Shown: in pieces, positions 7,119-13,594 of the stretch
How the letters are laid out: every line of letters begins with the position of its first letter
How positions within the stretch are numbered: the stretch's first letter is position 1
Assembly (NCBI GenBank): GCA_043802125.1
Contig: JAZDLG010000050.1
Location: 1 to 36,227 of the forward strand
DNA length: 36,227 bases
From: Phelpsiimicrobium sp043802125
GTDB lineage: Bacteria; Omnitrophota; Gorgyraeia; Velamenicoccales; Velamenicoccaceae
Reading direction: 5' to 3'
Translations under genes and position numbers: made by a program
The notes under the pieces: model-generated
What the model saw: only the letters and a program-made list of their open reading frames with translations
Told to the model about the DNA's origin: nothing
The model's database searches: none

Positions 7119-9869
7119 ATGGCGTTTAGAAAATTATTTTTTAATCCTTACATCCTGTCTGTATTGAGCAGTATATTGTTGCGCCTGTCTTTTCCTAAGT
7201 TTAACTTATGGCTGCTTGCGTGGGTTGCTTTTATACCTTTGTTTTTTGCCCTCCGCGGCCGGAAGACATCAAAAGCTTTTTTGTTTTCTTTTTTATGCGG
7301 TTTTGTATTCAATGTGTCCCTGGTGTTTTGGCTTATCAACGTGACTGTGCCGGGGATGTTTATCGTTGCAGCTTATCTCGCTTTATATATCGCGTTGTTC
7401 GGCGCGGCGTACAGCTACGCCGCAGATAGAATGAGCTTTTGGCAGAGGTTATTTTTCGCGCCATCCTTATGGGTGCTTTTGGAATTTGCCAGGGGCATGT
7501 TTTTAACGGGTTTTCCCTGGGGGCTATTAGGGTATTCGCAATCATATAATATCGCGGCCATCCAGGCCGCGGACATCTTCGGCGCTTACGGTGTTTCTTT
7601 TATGGTCGTATTCGTCAATGTTTTTTTGTTTGAGGCGCTAACTGCGCTACCTGCGTTAGCTGCGCTACCTACGTTAGCTGCGCTACCTACGTTAGCGCAG
7701 TTTTGGCAGAAAAAGCCTTTACGCTCATGCAAGATCTTTATCCCTGTTTTGATCGTCTTTGTCTGGTTCGCTTACGGCGCTTATCGCATAAACCAAGATC
7801 CGGAGATATCTTATTCGCTGAAAGTGGCGGTGGTCCAAGGGAATATTCCGCAGGAGATAAAGTGGGTGGAGAGCTTCAGGCCGAACATTTTTAAAAAATA
7901 CAAGTTGCTTACAGAGATAGCCCATTTAAAAGCAGAGCCCGATCTTATAGTCTGGCCTGAGACTTCTTTTCCGGATTATCTTGAGTTCGGAGATAACGAC
8001 GCGCCTTTAAGGCAGTTTGCCTCCCGGGCAGGCGTGCCACTCTTGGTCGGTTCCATAAGGCTGAAAGACCTGCATTATTATAACAGCACTTTGTTATTCT
8101 CAACCAAGGGTGATATCTTAGGGGTTTATGACAAGATACATCTGGTTCCTTTTGGGGAATATATCCCGGCGCGTTCTTTTATGCCTTTTATTGAGCGTAT
8201 ACTGCCTATTGAAGATTTTACGCCCGGGAAAGATTTTAAGATCTTTTCAATAGCGGGCGCAGCCCGCGCCAACGGGCCTGTTTTAAAATTCGCGACGCTT
8301 ATCTGCTTTGAAGATATTTTAAGCGACCTTGCATCGGGTTTTGTCAGGCGCGGCGCGGATTTCCTGGTCAACATGACCAATGACGCATGGTTCGGCGATA
8401 CGTCAAGCCCCTATCAGCATATGCAGGCATCTGTTTTGCGGGCTGTTGAAAACAGGGTCTATGTCGTTCGCGCGGCCAATACGGGAATTTCCTGTATCAT
8501 TGATGACGCGGGCCGCATTGAAACGAGCGTCAGAGATGAAAAAGGCAAAGAGACGTTTGTCACGGGTTTTGCATCGGGCGTCATCTTTAAAACAGGCCGC
8601 AAGAGTTTTTATACCGGGGTCGGGGATATTTTTAGCGTAGCCTGCAGCCTGTATGCCGCGCTTTTGATGTTAAGCTTATGGCGGCGGCCAAAATCGACGA
8701 AGTCAGCTTCGTCGATTTTGTCAATATTTCTTCTTTGCATTTCTCTCGCTTCGCTCGCTTCGCCTGCTTACGCGGCTCTTTCGCAGGACCAGGTGAAAGA
8801 ATTGTCGCTGCGTTATTACCGCGGGGTCGTGAATTTTGAGGCCGGCCGCTATGATGCAGCCATGGCTGAATTTCAGTCTGTAGGCGTGGTGGACCCATAT
8901 TACAAAGACGTCGGGCAGTATATAGAGAAGTGTGTCAGGATATTAGAGGAAGGCCGCCGGGATCTTTACAAGGCTGTTGATAGCCAGGCAACTGATAAAA
9001 AAGAATTTGACCTGTATTTCCTGGGTAAGTCCTATTATGAAAAAGGAGAATACCGCCGGGCCCTTGAGGTGTTTAAGACCGTGCTTGCTAAAAAGCCCGA
9101 TGATAAATTCGCCAAGTATTACGCAAAGTTATGCCAAGATGTCCTTTCGGGTACCCAGGAGGCCAAGAAAGTGCGCCTCTCGCCCGGCGAAGAGAAGGCA
9201 ATACATATCGGCGACTTAGAGAAAGAGGTCGCTTACATAAAAGCCGACATTAAAGAGCAGGAAGGCGTAGAGAGTTTTCTTGAGAATAAGGCGGAGCGCA
9301 AGGCATCCCGGGATGAGCTTATCAGGAAAAAAGAAAGGCAGCTCAAAGAGCAGGAGGAGCTTCTAGGAGAAGAAAGGGAAGATTACCTGGCTCAGGCTAA
9401 GATCTCCAGGCGCACCGAAAAGATAAAGAAAGAGACGGAAAAGTGGAAGATAATGAAAGAGCGGCTTGCTTCTGACCAGCCGGGCGTTCCTTCTAACCTC
9501 ACGGAATATCCGATCTATCTTAATAGGGCGGATAGTTATTACGCTACCATGAAAGAGTCTCTAAGGGAGAGCCGCTGGAATTCAGCCGGCCTTAACGCGA
9601 TCAATGCCGGCCTTTATTATTGTGATACTCTTCTGATATATTTTTATAACATCAAGAGTGCTTCGCCTAAACATGAGAACATCGCCCGGCTGATATTAGC
9701 CAACGTCAAGCGCGCGGATACGGATGAGAACGTTTACCATATGCACGCTATACTGAATTTAAAGAAGATAGTTGAGGGTGAAGACAGGCCTATCACGCGA
9801 AACGAAGCTATATTTTTGGCTGATCATGCGGAAAAGCTGGCTGAATGGTGCAAGTCCGTGTTACCGTAA
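7119..9869 (+). CDS. lnt: Apolipoprotein N-acyltransferase fused to a periplasmic TPR/coiled-coil domain
   Basis: Residues 1-515 are a complete Lnt, which adds the third acyl chain to lipoproteins in the inner membrane. They comprise multiple N-terminal membrane helices and a nitrilase-fold domain with the catalytic triad E281 (VWPETSFP), K339 (YDKIHLVPFGEY) and C396 (LICFEDI), matching E267, K335 and C387 of E. coli. After the last Lnt helix (about 505-520) the frame continues through a translated hairpin (about 524-534) into a stretch that looks like a signal peptide (SILSIFLLCISLASLASPAYA). It then enters a TPR region (about 560-690), a Lys/Glu-rich coiled coil (about 700-790) and a helical end, 916 residues in all. 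Lnt normally has about 500 residues. The tail resembles the next gene's product, so this looks like a gene fusion. The start has no strong ribosome site. Confidence 0.9.
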   Translation: MAFRKLFFNPYILSVLSSILLRLSFPKFNLWLLAWVAFIPLFFALRGRKTSKAFLFSFLCGFVFNVSLVFWLINVTVPGMFIVAAYLALYIALFGAAYSYAADRMSFWQRLFFAPSLWVLLEFARGMFLTGFPWGLLGYSQSYNIAAIQAADIFGAYGVSFMVVFVNVFLFEALTALPALAALPTLAALPTLAQFWQKKPLRSCKIFIPVLIVFVWFAYGAYRINQDPEISYSLKVAVVQGNIPQEIKWVESFRPNIFKKYKLLTEIAHLKAEPDLIVWPETSFPDYLEFGDNDAPLRQFASRAGVPLLVGSIRLKDLHYYNSTLLFSTKGDILGVYDKIHLVPFGEYIPARSFMPFIERILPIEDFTPGKDFKIFSIAGAARANGPVLKFATLICFEDILSDLASGFVRRGADFLVNMTNDAWFGDTSSPYQHMQASVLRAVENRVYVVRAANTGISCIIDDAGRIETSVRDEKGKETFVTGFASGVIFKTGRKSFYTGVGDIFSVACSLYAALLMLSLWRRPKSTKSASSILSIFLLCISLASLASPAYAALSQDQVKELSLRYYRGVVNFEAGRYDAAMAEFQSVGVVDPYYKDVGQYIEKCVRILEEGRRDLYKAVDSQATDKKEFDLYFLGKSYYEKGEYRRALEVFKTVLAKKPDDKFAKYYAKLCQDVLSGTQEAKKVRLSPGEEKAIHIGDLEKEVAYIKADIKEQEGVESFLENKAERKASRDELIRKKERQLKEQEELLGEEREDYLAQAKISRRTEKIKKETEKWKIMKERLASDQPGVPSNLTEYPIYLNRADSYYATMKESLRESRWNSAGLNAINAGLYYCDTLLIYFYNIKSASPKHENIARLILANVKRADTDENVYHMHAILNLKKIVEGEDRPITRNEAIFLADHAEKLAEWCKSVLP
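7635..7697 (+). repeat. 18-base tandem repeat inside lnt
   Basis: Three 18-base units (7644-7661, 7662-7679, 7680-7697) follow a partial half-unit at 7635. The consensus is GCGCTACCTACGTTAGCT; unit 1 has one G for A, and unit 3 ends in G. Each unit encodes six residues (ALPALA, then ALPTLA twice; residues 176-193), in the loop before the last N-terminal membrane helix of Lnt. Because the unit is a multiple of three, copy number can change without breaking the frame. Confidence 0.9.
8690..8719. repeat. Perfect 30-base hairpin at the Lnt/TPR fusion point
   Basis: The arms AAAATCGACGAAG and CTTCGTCGATTTT are perfectly complementary around a TCAG loop. The element is exactly ten codons long and lies in frame between the end of the Lnt domain and the signal-peptide-like start of the TPR part. 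Its A-rich 5' and T-rich 3' flanks also resemble an intrinsic terminator, though its position inside an open frame argues against routine termination. Confidence 0.85.
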
Positions 9870-9872
9870 GTC

Positions 9873-9886
9873 GTGGGCTCATTTAA
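9873..9886 (+). repeat. 14-base direct repeat, copy 2
   Basis: Exact copy of the 14-mer at 4251-4264. It starts three bases after the lnt-TPR stop codon and ends 18 bases before the next ATG. Confidence 0.5.
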
Positions 9887-9904
9887 CAGAGAACAGGAGC
9901 AGAC

Positions 9905-10978
9905 ATGAGATCGCTTAATCGGAAAATTATACCCCGCGGCCAGAAAGCCGCGGCTTTCATGGCACGAATGAAATTTGGCCGCTTGGGCATCCAGATTTTA
10001 GGGCCCAAAGCCTGCCCTCCGACAGGAGGGGAACCCCGGGCTTTAGCCCGGGTGGGCTTCATTTTTTCTATCATGATGTTTTTTTGTTTAGGCGCTTTCT
10101 CCGCCCGGGCAGCTGTAGATCCCGTGGTAGTTGAGGTGCACTATCAGAACGGCGTCAAGTTCTACAACCGCGGCTTATATAAGAGAGCTGTGCGGGAGTT
10201 TGAGAATACGCTTTCGCTTGACCCGCAGAATAGCGAGGCAACAGAGTATCTTCAAAAAGCAAAGGCAGCGGCAAATAATGAGCAAGTAAAGGACGCGCGC
10301 GAAAGTAAGACAGACGAAATACGCAGGCTTTATGAGGAAGGCAAAGGCCTTTATCTAAAGCGCGATTATAAGGCTGCGATAGATGTTTTCAATCAGATCC
10401 TGTCAGCAAAGCCTATTGATGATTTTGCCTCTTTTTATAAAGAGCGCTGCGAGATCATGATCGCCAGGCAATTGGCCCGCGAGAAAAAAGTAGAGGATAA
10501 AAAGACCGGGCATGAAGATGTAGCCAAAAAATTGAAAGAACTGGATAAGCAGGAGATGTTAAAGAACCGCAGAGAGGAAAGGGCCCAGGCTGTAACGGCA
10601 GTGCCTGCGCGAGAAGAGAGGCAGAGAGCAAGGCAAGAAAAGATAGATCAGAAGAAGCAGGCCCGCGGGGTCAGGCAGGAAGAGAAAAAGGCTTTAGCCG
10701 AGGAGAAGAAGGTTAAAAAAGAAGAGGCCGGCCAGAAAAAAAATGAAGTAAAGTCCCAAAAACAGGAAAAGAAGCAGGAACAAAAAAATATAAAGGAACT
10801 GTTCTTAAAAGGCGTTGAAGAGTATGGAAGGAAAGAATACGAGAGCGCTATAGATAGTTTTGAGGCGGTGATAGAGGCTGAATCTAACGGCAGGAAGCTC
10901 TACTCCAGTTCAGCCGCCAGATTGATGGATAAAACGAAGATGAAGATGAAGGAAGTACCCGGACAGGAGCAGCGATGA
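9905..10978 (+). CDS. Secreted TPR and coiled-coil protein with palindromic insert in its N-terminus
   Basis: A 357-residue protein of unknown specific function. The ATG at 9905 follows a strong AGGAG (9896-9900). The first eight residues (MRSLNRKI) look like the basic start of a signal peptide. About 42 residues encoded by palindromic DNA follow, then the hydrophobic core FIFSIMMFFCLGAFSARA (about 51-68) with a likely cleavage after ARA. Next come TPR-like units (about 75-130 and 137-180), a Lys/Glu/Gln-rich coiled coil (about 195-295) and a final TPR-like unit. It is probably a periplasmic scaffold, and its repeats resemble the TPR part of the preceding Lnt fusion. GTG 10052 and ATG 10073 are alternative starts but lack ribosome sites. 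The stop overlaps the next ATG. Confidence 0.75.
   Translation: MRSLNRKIIPRGQKAAAFMARMKFGRLGIQILGPKACPPTGGEPRALARVGFIFSIMMFFCLGAFSARAAVDPVVVEVHYQNGVKFYNRGLYKRAVREFENTLSLDPQNSEATEYLQKAKAAANNEQVKDARESKTDEIRRLYEEGKGLYLKRDYKAAIDVFNQILSAKPIDDFASFYKERCEIMIARQLAREKKVEDKKTGHEDVAKKLKELDKQEMLKNRREERAQAVTAVPAREERQRARQEKIDQKKQARGVRQEEKKALAEEKKVKKEEAGQKKNEVKSQKQEKKQEQKNIKELFLKGVEEYGRKEYESAIDSFEAVIEAESNGRKLYSSSAARLMDKTKMKMKEVPGQEQR
9932..10060. repeat. Mosaic of palindromes within the TPR gene
   Basis: Several inverted repeats are packed here: GAAAGCCGCGGCTTTC (9943-9958, perfect), TTTCAT...ATGAAA (9955-9973), CCCTCC-GACA-GGAGGG (about 10015-10030) and CCCGGGCT-TT-AGCCCGGG (10035-10052). The block is open in the frame of the flanking gene and is Pro/Gly/Arg-rich when translated. 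The last hairpin is followed by TGGGCTTCATTTTTTC, so it could also act as a weak terminator. Confidence 0.8.
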
Positions 10979-11466
10979 GCCACGAGATCCATGTCGTCAA
11001 GATCAACAAACCGGAGAACTCTAATATTATCATCGGGCAGGCCCATTTTATTAAGACGGTGGAGGATATCTATGAGGCGTTGGTGTCAGGCGTCCCCAAT
11101 ATAAAATTCGCCGTAGCTTTTTGCGAGGCTTCGGGAGCCTGCAAGGTCAGGGTTGAAGGCACGGACGAGAGTTTAAAGAAGATCGCAGCTGATAACGCGC
11201 TCAGAGTCGCTTGCGGCCACTCCTTTTTTGTAATCTTGGAAGGGGCGTATCCTATAAACGTCTTGAACGCTTTAAAAGGAGTGCCTGAGGTGTGTTCTAT
11301 CTTTTGCGCGACCGCGAATCCTCTTGAAGTCGTGGTGATTGAGACACAACTTGGCCGCGGCATCATAGGTGTTGTGGACGGCAGTTCACCTAAAGGTATT
11401 GAGGAAGCATCGGATGTAATCTGGCGCAAAGATTTCTTAAGAAAGATAGGATATAAATTATCGTGA
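10975..11466 (+). CDS. Adenosine-specific kinase family protein (PF04008-like)
   Basis: A 163-residue protein whose full length fits the family annotated as adenosine-specific kinase, known mainly from archaea and thermophilic bacteria. Recognised stretches are GQAHFIKTVEDIYEAL (22-37), KFAVAFCEASG, GHSFFVILEGAYPINVLNA, VPEVCSIFCATANP and GRGIIGVVDGSSPKG. The proposed role is AMP/adenosine-related small-molecule metabolism, but the physiological reaction is poorly established. It has a good ribosome site (CAGGAG, inside the previous gene). Its ATGA overlaps the TPR stop, and its own stop overlaps the next start (GTGA), so it sits tightly in an operon with envelope genes. Confidence 0.85.
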   Translation: MSHEIHVVKINKPENSNIIIGQAHFIKTVEDIYEALVSGVPNIKFAVAFCEASGACKVRVEGTDESLKKIAADNALRVACGHSFFVILEGAYPINVLNALKGVPEVCSIFCATANPLEVVVIETQLGRGIIGVVDGSSPKGIEEASDVIWRKDFLRKIGYKLS

Positions 11467-12380
11467 CCAAGAAAGATATTTTTCGGGCTTTAAGTTATGG
11501 GTTGGGACGCGTAGGCATAGGCATCTGCGATTTCGGCGCCCTGGTAATGCCCTTACCTTTTTTATATGGTTTTGCCAATTCAATAGGCTATCTGGGTTAT
11601 TGTTTTGCGCGCAAACATCGTTCTATTGCTATTGAGAGCTTGACCAAGGCTTTCGGAAAAGAGAAGTCCAGCCAAGAGGTTGAAAGAATAGCCCGGGAGT
11701 GTTTTAATGCTATGGCCGGCACAGCTGTGGAATTTTTCATGTTCATGCGCTATTCGGGAAGAATAAAGAAGTTCGTTGAGATCCAGGGGTTGGAGCATCT
11801 TGACCGCGCCTTAGCCAAAGGCAAGGGGGTCGTGGCTATAAGCGCCCACTTCGGAAGTTTTCCTCTTCTTTTATCGCGGCTCGCCCTGGAGGGCTATAAG
11901 GTCCATACTATTCTTCGGCATATGAGGGATGCAAAACTTGATAAGTTTTTTGAAGGGAAGCGTGACCGTATGCGCGTTGGTTCAATCTATACTCAGCCAA
12001 GGGCTGAGTGCGTAAACAAAAGCCTCAAGGCTCTTCGGGATAATGAGGTCGTTTTTGTCCAACTGGACCAGAATTTCGGCACAGGCGGTGTATTTGTGGA
12101 TTTTTTTGGGACAAAGGCCGCGACAGCTACAGGGCCTATAGTTTTTTCCATGAGGACAGGCGCGCCGCTGGTGCCTATGTTTATTTATCGCGTCAAAGGC
12201 GCTCGGCACAAGATAGTCATAGAGCCCGGCATTGACGTCGCAGAGAACGGCTCCAGAGAAGAAAGGATGCTTGACGCTGTCACAAAGCTTACTGTGTTGA
12301 TAGAGGCTTATATCCGCAAATACCCGCATGAGTGGGGGTGGATACATAAGAGGTGGAAGGCAAGGCCGAAGGAAGAATAA
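11463..12380 (+). CDS. LpxL/HtrB-like lysophospholipid acyltransferase lacking the motif Glu
   Basis: This 305-residue protein has the layout of lipid A late acyltransferases: an N-terminal membrane anchor (about 20-45), ISAHFGSFPLLL (126-137), LDQNFGTGGVFVDFFG and a C-terminal PHEWGWIHKRWK. In LpxL-type enzymes the catalytic motif is H-x4-E/D. Here H129 is present, but the fifth following residue is P134 (codon CCT) instead of Glu. The second motif region, including GPIVFSMRTGAPLVP, is normal. The substrate could be lipid A or another glycolipid. It starts at GTG 11463, overlapping the previous stop. Confidence 0.85.
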   Translation: MTKKDIFRALSYGLGRVGIGICDFGALVMPLPFLYGFANSIGYLGYCFARKHRSIAIESLTKAFGKEKSSQEVERIARECFNAMAGTAVEFFMFMRYSGRIKKFVEIQGLEHLDRALAKGKGVVAISAHFGSFPLLLSRLALEGYKVHTILRHMRDAKLDKFFEGKRDRMRVGSIYTQPRAECVNKSLKALRDNEVVFVQLDQNFGTGGVFVDFFGTKAATATGPIVFSMRTGAPLVPMFIYRVKGARHKIVIEPGIDVAENGSREERMLDAVTKLTVLIEAYIRKYPHEWGWIHKRWKARPKEE

Positions 12381-12401
12381 CGATTAAATCAGGAGGTATA
12401 A

Positions 12402-12944
12402 GTGGAATTGAGTCATCCGAGGGTAGGGAGTCGTTTGTTGAGTAAGGTGCTGGGTGTAAGTGCTTTTACAGTGCTTTTGTGTTTTGCTTCTTTGATCAAA
12501 ATACCGCTGCCTTTTACACCTGTGCCTGTGACATTGCAGAACCTCGTCGTTCTTTTGGCAGCATCGGCTCTTGGAGCGCGCCTGGGTTTGGCGAGCGTAG
12601 GGTTATATCTGGGTATGGGAGTACTCGGCGTTCCTCTGTTCGCTAATGCGGGAAGCGGCCTTCTTTATCTTTTTGGGCCTACGGCGGGCTATCTCTTCGG
12701 TTTTCTATTTGCTACATGGTTAGTCGGGAGCCTTCTTCAGTCGGTTAACCGTAAAAACTTTTTTGTCTGTTACGCGGTGATGATAACAGGGTTATTGTCA
12801 ATTTATTTTATGGGTGGCATGTGGCTGGCAATAGGATACGGTTGGGATTTTACGAGAATAATGTATTTAGGGGTATTGCCGTTCGTCGTTGGCGACATGA
12901 TAAAGGCGTTTGTGGCAACACTCTTTTGTCAGAAGTTCAAATAG
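12402..12944 (+). CDS. bioY: BioY biotin transporter substrate-binding subunit
   Basis: A 180-residue membrane protein with about six hydrophobic segments and the BioY signatures IPLPFTPVPVTLQNLVVLL (residues 29-47), GLYLGMGVLGVPLFA and SGLLYLFGPTAGYLFGF. BioY is the S component of an ECF-type importer that captures biotin. No energising EcfA/EcfT genes are nearby, so it would rely on a shared module or work alone. The GTG start at 12402 is supported by AGGAGG nine to ten bases upstream. It follows the acyltransferase by 21 bases. Confidence 0.93.
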   Translation: MELSHPRVGSRLLSKVLGVSAFTVLLCFASLIKIPLPFTPVPVTLQNLVVLLAASALGARLGLASVGLYLGMGVLGVPLFANAGSGLLYLFGPTAGYLFGFLFATWLVGSLLQSVNRKNFFVCYAVMITGLLSIYFMGGMWLAIGYGWDFTRIMYLGVLPFVVGDMIKAFVATLFCQKFK

Positions 12945-12955
12945 AGAGGCAGAAT

Positions 12956-13594
12956 ATGAAGAAAGAAATAAAGAAAAAAAGATATTTTTTCACGGGCCTG
13001 CTTATAGTCCTGCCCATTCTGATCACGGTCTATCTTTTTGTTTCGCTTTTTGCTTTTTTTGACAATATACTCGGCCGTTATATCAGCCGCCTGACACTGG
13101 CTTTGTTCGGCTACAAGATACCCGGCCTTGGGCTTATCGTCTTTGCCGCCATGATTTTTTTCACCGGTTTTTTTGCGACTAACTTTATCGGCAGGAAATT
13201 CCTTCTCTATATGGAGAGCTTATGGTTTAAATTTCCTATCGTTAAAAAGATCTACCCGGCGGCAAAACAAGTCACGCATTTTCTGTTCGGTCAGAAGTTG
13301 CAGGGCCGATTCCAGAAGGTGGCGCTTGCCCATTTTCCTAACAAAGATAGCTACAGTATTTGTTTTATCACCAACGAGACTACTGAAAGCATAAGATCCA
13401 AGACGGGGAAAGATCTGATGAATGTCTTAATACCCACTGTGCCTAATCCTATTACCGGTTTTCTTCTCTTCGTTCCGCGTGAAGACCTGATATTTTTAGA
13501 TATGAGCATTGAAGAGGCGGTCAAGATCATCGTCTCCGGAGGCGTATTGGACCCGGAAGATCTCCTGAAGCAGGCTAGCCCTATTGAGGATTAG
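12956..13594 (+). CDS. DUF502 family membrane protein
   Basis: A 212-residue protein with two N-terminal membrane helices (about 11-33 and 55-80), the turn FPIVKKIYPAAKQV, and a soluble domain with PTVPNPITGFLLFVPREDL, all typical of DUF502. The function of this widespread family is unknown. The ATG at 12956 is chosen because AGAGGC lies just upstream and the family begins with a basic stretch before the first helix; an in-frame ATG at 12821 lies inside bioY. The last four bases overlap the end of the convergent gene on the other strand, so there is no room for a separate terminator. Confidence 0.9.
   Translation: MKKEIKKKRYFFTGLLIVLPILITVYLFVSLFAFFDNILGRYISRLTLALFGYKIPGLGLIVFAAMIFFTGFFATNFIGRKFLLYMESLWFKFPIVKKIYPAAKQVTHFLFGQKLQGRFQKVALAHFPNKDSYSICFITNETTESIRSKTGKDLMNVLIPTVPNPITGFLLFVPREDLIFLDMSIEEAVKIIVSGGVLDPEDLLKQASPIED

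Noticed and set aside
7635..7697. CRISPR-like array
   Set aside because: Units are directly abutting with no spacers and encode a periodic peptide in frame.
8690..8719. Intrinsic terminator separating lnt and a TPR gene
   Set aside because: The frame runs through without a stop, there is no separate start with a ribosome site after it, and the T-run is only four bases.
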